Below are positions 17,552-26,471 of a stretch of DNA of 64,000 bases, one piece after another. Positions within the stretch are counted from its first letter, which is position 1, and each line of letters starts with the position of its first letter. The notes beneath the pieces were generated by a model. The model worked only from the letters and a program-made list of their open reading frames with translations, did not search any database and was not told where the DNA came from. The translations under genes were made by a program, and so were the position numbers. This stretch comes from Nonomuraea typhae (GTDB taxonomy: Bacteria > Actinomycetota > Actinomycetes > Streptosporangiales > Streptosporangiaceae), in NCBI RefSeq assembly GCF_009760925.1, contig NZ_VRLV01000003.1:248001-312000 (forward strand). Direction: 5' to 3'.

Positions 17552-18099
17552 TGTGACTCCTTCTCGATGAGCGGCCGCGTTTCCAGGTGGGCGAGCAATG
17601 GGCGGGTCTCCTCCAGCGCCTTGGCGAAGCGCTTGCGGGCCCGATAGAGGCGGATGCGGGCGGCGTTGCGCGAACAGCCCAGCACCGCGGCGATCTCGCC
17701 GGGGTCGAGTTCCTCCCAGACGGCCAGGGCCAGCAGCTCGCGATCGTCGTCGGAGAGCATGCGCATGGCCTCGGCCACGTCGTCGGGCCCGGTCTGAGGA
17801 GCGGGCACGGCATAGAGGACTTCAGCCTCGGCCGTGAGTTCGGCGTGCCGGGTGGCTCTGCGCCGCTCCCCACGACGGTGGTTGGCCAGGACCCGCCGGG
17901 CCACGCCGTACAGCCAGAGTCTGCCCGCCTCGCCGTGCGGAAGCTCCGCTATCCGCCGCCACGCGATCACGTAGGTCTCGGCCACGACGTCGGCCGCGTC
18001 CTCGGGAGAGGAACACCGCCGCATGGCGTACCCGAGGATCTGTTCATATGTCTGCCGGTACACGGTCTCAAACCGGAGCCGGCTGTCCGTTTCATTCAC
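17548..18099 (-). CDS. ECF-type RNA polymerase sigma factor
   Basis: A 183-residue sigma-70 family protein with region 2 (ILGYAMRRCSSPEDAADVVAE, TYVIAWRR) and region 4 helix-turn-helix (LDPGEIAAVLGCSRNAARIR). It lacks regions 1 and 3, as ECF sigmas do. It precedes the membrane-anchored partner gene. The divergent secreted M4 protease gene starts 252 bp away and is a candidate target, by inference only. Confidence 0.88.
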   Translation of the reverse strand: MNETDSRLRFETVYRQTYEQILGYAMRRCSSPEDAADVVAETYVIAWRRIAELPHGEAGRLWLYGVARRVLANHRRGERRRATRHAELTAEAEVLYAVPAPQTGPDDVAEAMRMLSDDDRELLALAVWEELDPGEIAAVLGCSRNAARIRLYRARKRFAKALEETRPLLAHLETRPLIEKESQ

Positions 18100-18351
18100 G
18101 CGTCGTCCTCATCGGCCTTTCCCAGGTTTTCGGGGCTTCGATTGATACGTGTCCGCAGGCGGCCGCAGAATTTCAGAGCTCGATGACGTGATCAGCCGCC
18201 GGCACGCATCCGCCCGCGTGCGGCCCTCGTGACCTGACTCGGACATTGACCGGGTGTGGCTCATCGGATCGAATGCAAGAGGCTCCTCCCCCCATTCGTA
18301 GCCGGCAGCCCGGCACTCCCCCGCTGCCGCCCAGCTCGAAGGAGCGCTCCC

Positions 18352-20196
18352 GTGAGACGCCGTGTCGCGTTAGCGATGGTCACGGGCACCGTCGGTGTGC
18401 TCGTGGCCGTCTCGGTTCCGCCCGCTTCCGCCGATCCGCCGAAGCCGCCGGATCGCATCACCGCTGCCACCGACCGCCTGGTGACCTCCAGGCCCGCCGT
18501 CCTGCACAGCTCGCCCAAGGACGCCTACACCCGCCGGCGGGTGATCACCGGTCAGGGCGGCCTGCGCTACACCCCCTACACCCGCACCTACGCGGGCCTG
18601 CCGGTCTTCGGCGGCGACTTCGTCGTGGTCACCGACGCCGCCGGCAGCGTGCTGAGCACCTCCGTCTCCCAGGAGGCCGCCCTGGAGGTGAACACCACCC
18701 CCAGGCTCAGCCCAGAGGAGGCCGCGCGGCTGGCCAGGGCCGAGCTGAGCGAGGTCGCGTCGGTCGCCGCCCCCAAGCTGAGCGTCATGGCCGAAGGACG
18801 CGGCCGCCTGGTGTACGAGGTCGTGGTCACCGGCGCCGACCGGGGCCGGCCGAGCAGGCTGCACGTCTTCGTCGACGCCGGGACCGGCGCGATCGCGCAG
18901 AAGTCCGACGAGGTCATGGCGGGGGTGGGCAACAGTTTCTACAACGGCGACCCCGTCACCATCCCCACGCGCTTCACCGGCGGCGTCTACTCCATGACCG
19001 ACCTGACGCGCCCGGGCACCGGCTGCGGCGGGCAGAACGGCGTGCCGTACTCCGGATCCGACGACTCCTGGGGCAACGGCAGCGGGACCAACCTCGAGAC
19101 CGCCTGCGTGGACACGTTGTACGCGGTCCACCAACAGTGGGAGATGCTCGACGTCTGGCTGGATCGTGATGGCTTCGACGGCTTCGGGCGTGGTTTCCCC
19201 GCCCGCGTCGGCCTGAGCGACGTCAACGCCTACTGGACCGGGACCTACACCAACTTCGGCCACACCGCCGACAACCTCCGTCAGACCACGTCGATGGACG
19301 TGGTGGCGCACGAGTACGGCCACGCCGTCTTCACCAACACCCCCGGCCAGGATGTGGGCACCAACGAGAAGTCGATCCTGAACGAATCCTCCGGCGACAT
19401 CTTCGGCGCGCTGACCGAGCACTACGCCAACCAGCCCGTCACCCTCGACCCGCCCGACTACACGGTCGGCGAGGAGGTCAACATCGCCGGCACCGGCCCG
19501 ATCCGCTACATGCACAAGCCCTCCACGCTGAGCGGCCACCCGGACTGCTTCTCCAGCATGGTGCCGCCCATGGAGCCCCAGATCGGCGCGGGCGTGCAGA
19601 ACCACTGGTTCTACCTGCTGGCCGAGGGCAGCAACCCGGCCAACGGCCGGCCGCCGAGCCCGACCTGCGACAACTCGATCATCACCGGGCTCGGCATCCG
19701 CAAGGCCGGCCAGATCTTCATGGGCACGCTGCTGCGCAAGACCCAGATCTGGGATCATCGACGGGCCCGCAAGGCTTCACTGGAGGCGGCCCGCCAGCTG
19801 TTTCCCGGCTCCTGCGTGGAGGTGAAGACCGTGAGGGCCGCCTGGAACGCCGTACGCGTCCCCGCCGTGACCGGTGAGCCCCAGGGCTGCCCGAACGCCT
19901 TCACGGTCACGCTCACCCCGGCCTCGGCGACCGTCCGGGCCGGCGGCCAGGTGAGCGCCACCGTCTCGACCGTGACCACGGTCGGCCCCGCACAGGACAT
20001 CAGCCTGTACGCCACGGGCCTGCCCGCGGGCACGACGGCGGACTTCGCCCCGGCCATGATCACCTCCGGCGCCGCCTCCACGCTGACCGTGAGGACCGGC
20101 TCCGGCACGGCGCCGGGCACCTACTACATCGCGGTACGGGCCAACGGCACCTCCGCCGACCGCATCACCGTCCTCACCCTGAACGTCACCGCGTGA
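18352..20196 (+). CDS. Secreted M4-family (thermolysin-like) metalloprotease
   Basis: A 614-residue precursor. Signal peptide (RRRVALAMVTGTVGVLVAVS), FTP/PepSY-type propeptide to about residue 190, then the catalytic domain with the zinc site HEYGH, third ligand in NESSGDIFG, and late NHWFYLLAEG. A C-terminal immunoglobulin-like domain of about 100 residues (FTVTLTPASATVRAGGQ...TYYIAVRANGTS) may bind substrate or surface. The GTG at 18352 follows a GAAGGA ribosome-binding site. By family it is an extracellular neutral endopeptidase. It is the intact paralogue of the shorter gene at 13101-14141. Confidence 0.9.
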   Translation: MRRRVALAMVTGTVGVLVAVSVPPASADPPKPPDRITAATDRLVTSRPAVLHSSPKDAYTRRRVITGQGGLRYTPYTRTYAGLPVFGGDFVVVTDAAGSVLSTSVSQEAALEVNTTPRLSPEEAARLARAELSEVASVAAPKLSVMAEGRGRLVYEVVVTGADRGRPSRLHVFVDAGTGAIAQKSDEVMAGVGNSFYNGDPVTIPTRFTGGVYSMTDLTRPGTGCGGQNGVPYSGSDDSWGNGSGTNLETACVDTLYAVHQQWEMLDVWLDRDGFDGFGRGFPARVGLSDVNAYWTGTYTNFGHTADNLRQTTSMDVVAHEYGHAVFTNTPGQDVGTNEKSILNESSGDIFGALTEHYANQPVTLDPPDYTVGEEVNIAGTGPIRYMHKPSTLSGHPDCFSSMVPPMEPQIGAGVQNHWFYLLAEGSNPANGRPPSPTCDNSIITGLGIRKAGQIFMGTLLRKTQIWDHRRARKASLEAARQLFPGSCVEVKTVRAAWNAVRVPAVTGEPQGCPNAFTVTLTPASATVRAGGQVSATVSTVTTVGPAQDISLYATGLPAGTTADFAPAMITSGAASTLTVRTGSGTAPGTYYIAVRANGTSADRITVLTLNVTA

Positions 20197-20203
20197 GCGC
20201 CGG

Positions 20204-20218
20204 CCCGGCCTAGCCGGG
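20204..20218. terminator. Hairpin between convergent genes
   Basis: CCCGGC / CTA loop / GCCGGG, a 6-bp GC stem lying across the end of the dppA gene and followed by TT. It sits between the convergent M4 protease and dppA genes and may stop transcription from both sides. There is no long T-run. Confidence 0.35.
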
Positions 20219-21037
20219 TTTGATGGTGGCGAGCTGGGCGAGCAGCAGGACCAGCCGGTAGGTTTCGGCGAAGTCTTCGCTGGTGAAGGCGACGGTCCGG
20301 CCGCCTTCGGCTCGGGAGACACCCGGCACGAGGGCGGCCAGATCGACGGTGGCCGGGCTGCGGAGATCGACCTCGACCTCCAGCGGCCCGGCCATGGTCA
20401 GAGGCGGAATCAGCGCACGCCGCGCGATGGCGTCCGCGGCCGCCCGGCGCAGCCGCTCCCGGGCTTCTCCGGGGTGCGGGGCGACGGCGGCCGCCTGCCC
20501 CAGGGCTTGCTTGACCGCGACGGTGACGGCCGAGGGAACCAGATCACGCAGTTCGGCGCAGGCGGCGTCGTCTCCGCTGAGCAGCACCACCGGAACGCCC
20601 AGGTGGCCGGCCATGGCGGCGTTGAGCCCGATCTCGCCCAGGGAACGCCCGGCCACGCGCACGTCGAGGACGTCGTCGTTCATGGTGTGCGCGAGTACGG
20701 CGGGGCCGCCACCGGCACGGGCGTGGTAGCCGACGAGCACAACGGCTTCGGTGTGCTCGTCGAGACCGCCGAGCATGCCCAGCGGGCGCGGCCTGCCACG
20801 GACCAGGTGGGCCCGCCGGTCAAGCTTCTCGGGCAGGATGTTGCGGAATGTCCCGTGCGCGTCCGCGACCCACACCACGGCAGCGGGTTCGGCGTCCAGG
20901 ACGCCGGCGACCGCGGCGTTCGCCTCGGCGGTCAGCGATTCCCGGCCGCGTTCGTAGTCGTAGTGCCCCGGATTCGTCTCGGTGGAATGCACGATCCCCG
21001 AGATGCCCTCCATGTCGACAGAGATCAGCACCTTCAT
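20210..21037 (-). CDS. dppA: M55 family D-aminopeptidase (DppA)
   Basis: A 275-residue zinc peptidase of the DppA family, which releases N-terminal D-residues such as D-Ala from short peptides. The N-terminus KVLISVDMEGISG contains the metal-binding Asp and Glu of M55. Further conserved points are VADAHG, GYHARAG and HTMND. It may recycle peptidoglycan-derived D-peptides. Its 3' end faces the M4 protease; the DUF4291 gene lies 30 bp upstream on the same strand and may be co-transcribed. Confidence 0.88.
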   Translation of the reverse strand: MKVLISVDMEGISGIVHSTETNPGHYDYERGRESLTAEANAAVAGVLDAEPAAVVWVADAHGTFRNILPEKLDRRAHLVRGRPRPLGMLGGLDEHTEAVVLVGYHARAGGGPAVLAHTMNDDVLDVRVAGRSLGEIGLNAAMAGHLGVPVVLLSGDDAACAELRDLVPSAVTVAVKQALGQAAAVAPHPGEARERLRRAAADAIARRALIPPLTMAGPLEVEVDLRSPATVDLAALVPGVSRAEGGRTVAFTSEDFAETYRLVLLLAQLATIKPG

Positions 21038-21067
21038 GCCTTGGAGAGCCTATTCGCTTGCCGGCCG

Positions 21068-21634
21068 TCATCGGCCTCGGAAAAGGAGATCTTCCAGCTT
21101 TCGCGGCAGGGGGTACACACGCTCAGCGGGCAGCAACGGCCGGGCTTTGGCGGCGTGCCCGGCCTGCGTCAGTGCCGCCGCCTTGCGGACCTGGGGGGTG
21201 AGGTCGGTGAGGCCGACGATCCAGTCATCGGTGAACGTGCGGATCACGTGGCGGCCGATGCCCACCTGGATGCTGTAGTGGTTCAGCGCCGCCCCGCGGG
21301 AGGAGCGTTCCGGATCCCACTGGACATGGACGGGCGCCCGGGCCACGGCCGCGGCGTCCGCGGTCGTCAGCACGGCTTGGGACAGCGCCTCCTCCCAGCC
21401 CTGCCGGGTCATCCGCACGGCGAGAACACGCTCTTGGCCGGGTTTGCGGGCCCAGTTGCTGCGGTGCATCAGCCACAGGAACGAGGGCTTGATCCACGTC
21501 ATCCGGTGGAAGGCGAACGGCGCGACGAAACGGCCCGCGCGCAACGCCGCCTCGGCGATCGCGGGTGTGTACGCCTGGTAGACCACGATCGTGTCAGCGT
21601 CGTAGTCCGCGCGGATTTGGTACAGAGGTGCCAC
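21068..21634 (-). CDS. DUF4291 family protein
   Basis: A 188-residue protein with the DUF4291 hallmarks [34 protein letters not shown] and a late [11 protein letters not shown]. Function is unknown. It starts with GTG at 21634. It is divergent from the LuxR gene, with 68 bp between the starts, so promoters of both must lie in that short gap. Confidence 0.85.
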   Translation of the reverse strand: MAPLYQIRADYDADTIVVYQAYTPAIAEAALRAGRFVAPFAFHRMTWIKPSFLWLMHRSNWARKPGQERVLAVRMTRQGWEEALSQAVLTTADAAAVARAPVHVQWDPERSSRGAALNHYSIQVGIGRHVIRTFTDDWIVGLTDLTPQVRKAAALTQAGHAAKARPLLPAERVYPLPRKLEDLLFRGR

Positions 21635-21702
21635 GTCTGCACCCTGCCATCCGTTCCTCCCGCGGCGCGAGCCGATTTCGGCGCAGGCGCTACTGTGCCG
21701 TC

Positions 21703-24399
21703 ATGCTGATAGGGCGCCGCCATGAGCGCGGCCGCTTGGAGGTGCTGCTTTCGGAGGCCCGCGAAGGGCAGAGCGGGGCCCTGGTCGTGCGGGGTGAGGC
21801 GGGGATCGGCAAGTCGGCCCTGCTCGACGATCTGGCGTCGGCCGCGGACGGGATGGGGGTGTTACGAGGGGTCGGCATCGAGACCGAGGCCGAGTTGCCC
21901 TTCAGCGGGCTGCACCTGCTCCTGCATCCGTTCGTGGACCGGCTGGACGTCTTGCCGGGCCAGCAGGCGGCCGCCATGCGGTCGGTGTTCGGTCTGGGCG
22001 AGGTTGCGGTGCGTGACCCGTTCCTGGTCGGCGCCGCGACGCTGACGCTGCTGTCGGACCTTGCCGCGCGGCGCCCGATGTTGTGCCTGATCGACGATGC
22101 CCAGTGGCTGGATCGGGCGTCCTCTGACGCGTTGTTGTTCGCGGCACGCAGGCTTCACGAGGATCCGATCGTGATGGTGTTCGCGGTACGGGACACCGCG
22201 CAGCCGTTCCTCACGCCCGGGATCGAGGTCATGCGGCTGGACGGGCTGGATCGTGACGCCGCCGTGGAACTGCTGGCGGGATGCGCGCCCGAGCTGACCG
22301 TTCCGGTGCGCGACAGGCTCCTGGACGAGGCGGGCGGCAACCCGCTGGCCCTGATGGAGCTCTCCCGCGTGTCGAGGGACGGCCTGGTGACGCCGGTCGG
22401 TCCGCTGAGGATCGCCGGACGGGTGCAGGACGCCTTCCGCGCCCAGCTCGAGGAGTTGCCCGCGGCCACCCGCCTGCTCCTACTGCTGGCCGCGGCCGAC
22501 GGCACCTGCGAACTCGACGTGGTCCTGCGGGCAGGCGTCGCCCTCGGGGTGACATCCGTCGATCTCGGCCCGGCCGAGGAGGCCCGGCTCGTCGTCACGT
22601 CAGCCGACGAGATCAGGTTCCGGCATCCGCTGATCCGCTCGGCCGTCTACCAGAGCGCCCCTCATCATCAACGCATCGCCGTACACGAGGCCCTGGCCGG
22701 TGCGCTGTCGCTCGCGGCCGACTCCGACCGCCGCACGTGGCACCGGGCCGCCGCGGCGGCCGGCCCCGACGATGACGTCGCCGGGGACCTGGAACGCGCT
22801 GCCGAGCGGGCCCGGGATCGCGGCGGCGCGGTGGCGGTCGCCGTGGCGTACGAACGGGCCGCGCGGCTCAGCACCGGCCAGGAGGACAAGGCGCAGCGCA
22901 TGGTCCGCGCGGCCCGCTCGGCCTACGACGCCGGCCGCCCGGCATGGGCGACCCGGCTGGCGACCGAGGCCGCAGCGCTGACCGCCAGGGCCGCTGTCGT
23001 CGCCGAGGCCACCTACGTGCGTGCGCAGGTGGCCTACGAAAGCACCTCACCGGCCGCGGACGCGGCCCTGGCGTTGGAGGGCGCCACGCTGATCATCGGC
23101 AGCCATCCGGAGCGGGCGGTGTCCATGCTGACCGAGGCCGTGTGGGCGGCCCGTGACGCCTGCGCCCACGATCTCGTCAAAGCGGCCGTCGCCCAGCTGA
23201 CGACCGTCCGGCTGCCCCCGGACGCGGCGCTGACGCCCGTGGTGGCGGCGCTGATCGGGTACGGCAGGCACGCCGACGGCGATGTCGGCGCGGCGGTCGT
23301 GCCCATGCGCGCGCTGGTCGAGGCTGTCCGGACCGGGACCGTCCAGGACTTCGTCGCGCGGGTGATCGCCGGGTTCATGGGGCTGCTGACCGCCGACGAC
23401 GTGGCGGCGACGGACGTGCTGGAGTCGCTCGCGGCCGACGTCAGAGCGGACGGGTCGCTCGGCTGGCTGCCGTACGTGCTCGAGCCGCTGGCCATCGGCC
23501 GATTGCTGCGAGGCGACTTCCGCGGCGCTCAGGCCGACCTCGCTCAAGGCATCTCGCTGGCCTCCGACATCGGCATGGACATGCAGGTGACCGTGCTGAA
23601 GGCCATCGGGGCCTGGCTGGCCGCGGTCATCGGCGACGCCGCCGAGTGCCGCGTGCTGGCCGGGGAGGTGCGTGAACACGCTGCCCTGCACCCCACCAAC
23701 GCGGCCCTGGCCGCGTGGGGCGTGGGACTGCTCGATCTCGCTGAGGGACGTCCCGAGCAGGCGCTCGACGCGTTCGAGGAAGCATGCGGGGGCCCGGCCC
23801 GGCACGATCTGCTCATCAGGGCCGTACCGGATCACGTCGAGGCCGCCATCCGCAGCGGGCGCGCCGACCTGGCCCGGCGGCACCTGCCGGCCTTGACGGC
23901 GTGGGCCGGGCACAACGACGTCGGCAAGGCTCTGGAGCTGCGCTGCCGGGCCCTGCTCACCGACGACGACGAGGCCGAACGGCACTACCGCGCCGCGCTG
24001 CGGCTCGTCCCCGGCCGGCCGTACGAACTCGCCCGGACCCAGCTCGCCTACGGCGGATGGCTGCGCCGCCGGCGCCGCCGCGCGGAGGCCCGCGCCGCGC
24101 TGGCGCAAGCAGAGGACACCTTCGCCAAGCTCGGCGCGGCACGCTGGGCCGAGCGTGCCCGCACCGAACTGACGGTCCTCGGCGACAGGCCCGTCGCCCG
24201 CGCCCAGGCCGGCGATCCGCTCCAGCGGCTGACCCCGCAGGAACTCCAGGTCGTGCGGCTGGCCGCAGCCGGGTACAGCAACAGGGAGATCGCGGCGCGC
24301 CTGTATCTCAGCCCGCGCACCGTGGGGCATCACCTCTACCGGGCTTATCCGAAGATCGGCGTGACCCGCAGGATGGAGCTCGCCAAGCTCGAGCTGTGA
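21703..24399 (+). CDS. Large LuxR-family ATP-binding regulator (LAL type)
   Basis: An 898-residue regulator. An N-terminal AAA/STAND-like ATPase has Walker A GEAGIGKSALL near residue 30 and Walker B CLIDDAQWLD near residue 130. A long helical TPR-like middle follows, and a C-terminal LuxR helix-turn-helix (LTPQELQVVRLAAAGYSNREIAARLYLSPRTV). LAL proteins are ATP-dependent transcription activators in actinomycetes. No strong ribosome-binding site precedes the ATG. The neighbouring SDR gene follows by 185 bp and may be regulated by it. Confidence 0.9.
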   Translation: MLIGRRHERGRLEVLLSEAREGQSGALVVRGEAGIGKSALLDDLASAADGMGVLRGVGIETEAELPFSGLHLLLHPFVDRLDVLPGQQAAAMRSVFGLGEVAVRDPFLVGAATLTLLSDLAARRPMLCLIDDAQWLDRASSDALLFAARRLHEDPIVMVFAVRDTAQPFLTPGIEVMRLDGLDRDAAVELLAGCAPELTVPVRDRLLDEAGGNPLALMELSRVSRDGLVTPVGPLRIAGRVQDAFRAQLEELPAATRLLLLLAAADGTCELDVVLRAGVALGVTSVDLGPAEEARLVVTSADEIRFRHPLIRSAVYQSAPHHQRIAVHEALAGALSLAADSDRRTWHRAAAAAGPDDDVAGDLERAAERARDRGGAVAVAVAYERAARLSTGQEDKAQRMVRAARSAYDAGRPAWATRLATEAAALTARAAVVAEATYVRAQVAYESTSPAADAALALEGATLIIGSHPERAVSMLTEAVWAARDACAHDLVKAAVAQLTTVRLPPDAALTPVVAALIGYGRHADGDVGAAVVPMRALVEAVRTGTVQDFVARVIAGFMGLLTADDVAATDVLESLAADVRADGSLGWLPYVLEPLAIGRLLRGDFRGAQADLAQGISLASDIGMDMQVTVLKAIGAWLAAVIGDAAECRVLAGEVREHAALHPTNAALAAWGVGLLDLAEGRPEQALDAFEEACGGPARHDLLIRAVPDHVEAAIRSGRADLARRHLPALTAWAGHNDVGKALELRCRALLTDDDEAERHYRAALRLVPGRPYELARTQLAYGGWLRRRRRRAEARAALAQAEDTFAKLGAARWAERARTELTVLGDRPVARAQAGDPLQRLTPQELQVVRLAAAGYSNREIAARLYLSPRTVGHHLYRAYPKIGVTRRMELAKLEL

Positions 24400-24584
24400 G
24401 CCGTATCAGTCGGCCTACTTACGCGGCACCATGACCGGTACCCGCCCCGGACCGGCCGGCAGTGCCCCGTTCCCGTCGCCGCACGTCCCGATCAGCGCAT
24501 CCGCCGGAGCAGTCATGGGACCGATGCCCGCCGCGCCGTACCGTCCCTAGATTCGAGCCATCGAAACGACGAACGGAGACGGAC

Positions 24585-25334
24585 ATGCTTCTGGAGAACA
24601 AGACCGCGGTGATCTACGGAGGCGGCGGATCCATCGGCGGCGCCATGGCGCGGGGCTTCGCCGCCGAGGGAGCGCGGGTCTTCCTCGCCGGCCGTACGCC
24701 CGGCACGCTCGACACCGTCGCCGCCGACATCCGCCGCCGGGGCGGCCTGGCCGAGACGGCGATCGTGGACGCCCTGGACGAAGGCGCCGTCAACGGCTGG
24801 GTCGACTCCATCGCGGCACAGACCGGCAGCATCGACGTCTCGGTCAACGCCATCTCCCAGAACGCGCTGTTCGTGCCGCTGCTCGACATGCCCGTCGCGG
24901 AGTTCGGCCACGCGATGGACAAGGTCGCGCGCTCGTTCCTGCTGACCGCCCAGGCCGCCGCACGGCACATGGTCAAGCAGGGCTCGGGAGTCATCTTGCA
25001 CTTCGGCGGCTCGAACCCGGCCAACTCCGCGCCCGGCCTGGGCACCGTACAGGTCGGCTGCGACCTGGTCGAGGCCATGCGCCGCCAGTGGGCCTGCGAG
25101 CTCGGCCCGCACTCCGTCCGCGTGGTCTCGATGCGCACCGGCGGGATCCCCGACTCCCTGCCCGACATTCCCGAGACGGCGCCGCACAAGCAGAAGATGG
25201 TGGATGCGACGCTTCTCAAGCGAGCCGCGACCCTGGACGACGTCGGCCGGGTCGCCGCGTTCCTGGCGTCGGAGCACGCCAGGAGCATCACCTCCACGCA
25301 GGTGAACATCTCCTGCGGAGCCCTCGTCGACTGA
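24585..25334 (+). CDS. SDR-family protein without the catalytic Tyr-Lys pair
   Basis: A 249-residue Rossmann protein with a glycine-rich motif of the form GGGGSIGGAM at the N-terminus, NAISQNA at the NNAG position, and C-terminal ITSTQVNISCG. At the position of the classical YxxxK it reads GLGTVQVGCDLVEAMRR, so neither Tyr nor Lys is present. It is therefore either a non-catalytic NAD(P)-binding protein or uses a different mechanism. The start at 24585 follows a GGAGACGG region. DUF1801 follows 35 bp later in the same direction. Confidence 0.75.
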   Translation: MLLENKTAVIYGGGGSIGGAMARGFAAEGARVFLAGRTPGTLDTVAADIRRRGGLAETAIVDALDEGAVNGWVDSIAAQTGSIDVSVNAISQNALFVPLLDMPVAEFGHAMDKVARSFLLTAQAAARHMVKQGSGVILHFGGSNPANSAPGLGTVQVGCDLVEAMRRQWACELGPHSVRVVSMRTGGIPDSLPDIPETAPHKQKMVDATLLKRAATLDDVGRVAAFLASEHARSITSTQVNISCGALVD

Positions 25335-25369
25335 CACAGCACGTGCGGAAGCGACTATTGGAGAACAGC

Positions 25370-25714
25370 ATGAACGACGACGTCACCCGATACATCGACA
25401 ACACCGCGCCGTGGCAGATCGGCGTCTGCGAGAAGCTGCGCGCGATGGTCCACGAGACCGTTCCCACGGTCGAAGAACGGTTGCAGTACGGCAAGCCGCA
25501 CTTCCTCAAGAACGGCCATTTCGCGGCCGTCATTGCGGTCTCCCGGGACAAGGTGTCCTTCATGATGTTCAACGCCACGGACATTCCCGTGGTCAAGGGC
25601 TTCATCCGGGGACTGGGCAAAGGGGAACGCAAGGCCGTCGACATCGAGGAAGGGCAGGACGTCGACTACACGCGCCTGGCCGGCATCCTGGAGAAGACCA
25701 CGCTCACTTTGTGA
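25370..25714 (+). CDS. DUF1801 family protein
   Basis: A 114-residue protein with the DUF1801 pattern: DVTRYIDNTAPWQ, LRAMVHETVPTVEERLQYGKP, then F..VIAVSRDKVSFMMF. A GGAG ribosome-binding site lies 6 nt before the ATG. The biochemical function is unknown; the fold is ferredoxin-like in relatives. It probably shares a transcript with the SDR gene upstream; a hairpin follows it. Confidence 0.85.
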   Translation: MNDDVTRYIDNTAPWQIGVCEKLRAMVHETVPTVEERLQYGKPHFLKNGHFAAVIAVSRDKVSFMMFNATDIPVVKGFIRGLGKGERKAVDIEEGQDVDYTRLAGILEKTTLTL

Positions 25715-25725
25715 GCCGGCCACCT

Positions 25726-25747
25726 GATCTCGGGGTTTCCGGAGATC
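25726..25747 (+). terminator. Hairpin after DUF1801 gene
   Basis: GATCTCGG and CCGGAGATC form an 8-bp stem with one bulge around a GGTTT loop, 12 bp after the DUF1801 stop. It is followed by an A/T-rich patch (GCAAATATTGG) but no T-run. A plausible transcription stop before the DUF1345 gene. Confidence 0.35.
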
Positions 25748-25777
25748 GAGATCGCAAATATTGGTAGCGTCTGCCGC

Positions 25778-26416
25778 GTGTTGTGGTGGATGCGTGAAAC
25801 CTCCCGCCAGCTCTTGGCGCTCCCCCTGGCCTTGGCCGTGTACTTCATCCCCGGCGACTTCCTGGTCCTGGTCATGGCCGTCTGGGACGTCTACGCCACG
25901 ACGTACCTCATCCTCACCTGGCTGGCGTACCGGAACCGGACGCTCCCGGAGCTCCACGCACTGGCGATGGCGTCGAAGCTGCCCGGGATTTTTAGGTTTC
26001 TCACGTTCAGGCCCGCCCAGCTCTCCCAAGGCGCCGCGTTCCTGGCTTTCGGCGTGACGATCGCGGCCATGCCGCAGGCCGATCAGTCCGGCACGGGCAC
26101 GCTGGTCATCGCACTGAGCGTGGTCGCCGTCCTCACCTCATGGCTGGTCCTGCAGGTCGGCTTCGTCACGCACTACCTGGCGCTGCATGCCAAGTACGGC
26201 GGGCTGGACTTTCCCGGCGACGAGGAGCCGGCGGCCGCGGACTTCGCCTACTTCGCCTTCTCCGTGGGCACCACGTTCGGCACCACGGACGTCACGGTCA
26301 CCGGTCGCCGCATCCGCCGCCAGGTGCTGGTCCACGGCGTGCTGGCGTTCCTGTTCAACACGCTCATCGTGGCGGTGGCGATCACCTTCGTCACCGCGTA
26401 CGTCAGCGGTTCCTGA
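25778..26416 (+). CDS. DUF1345 family membrane protein
   Basis: A 212-residue protein with about five hydrophobic helices and the DUF1345 signature region: HYLALHAKYGGLDFPGDE, DFAYFAFSVGTTFGTTDV and LAFLFNTLIVAVAIT. It resembles the pore-like region of ion channels in sequence pattern, but no transport function is established for the family. The GTG start at 25778 gives the longest form; ATG at 25790 is an alternative. A strong bidirectional hairpin follows. Confidence 0.8.
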   Translation: MLWWMRETSRQLLALPLALAVYFIPGDFLVLVMAVWDVYATTYLILTWLAYRNRTLPELHALAMASKLPGIFRFLTFRPAQLSQGAAFLAFGVTIAAMPQADQSGTGTLVIALSVVAVLTSWLVLQVGFVTHYLALHAKYGGLDFPGDEEPAAADFAYFAFSVGTTFGTTDVTVTGRRIRRQVLVHGVLAFLFNTLIVAVAITFVTAYVSGS

Positions 26417-26426
26417 CGGAGTCGAT

Positions 26427-26461
26427 GGGTGGGCACGGCGGGCCGCACGCCGTACCCACCC
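26427..26461. terminator. Strong bidirectional terminator hairpin
   Basis: GGGTGGGCACGGCG (26427-26440) pairs with CGCCGTACCCACCC (26448-26461) with a single mismatch around a 7-nt loop: a 14-bp stem between the convergent DUF1345 and GH92 genes. Actinomycete terminators often lack a T-run, as this one does. Confidence 0.75.
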
Positions 26462-26471
26462 GGTCAGATCG

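Noticed and set aside
18246..19169. Alternative frame overlapping the M4 protease
   Set aside because: The translation is arginine-rich and without homology, whereas the other frame contains the full HEYGH protease.
21703..25334. Polyketide or peptide biosynthetic cluster near the LuxR regulator
   Set aside because: No synthase, carrier or tailoring genes surround it; neighbours are small single-function proteins.
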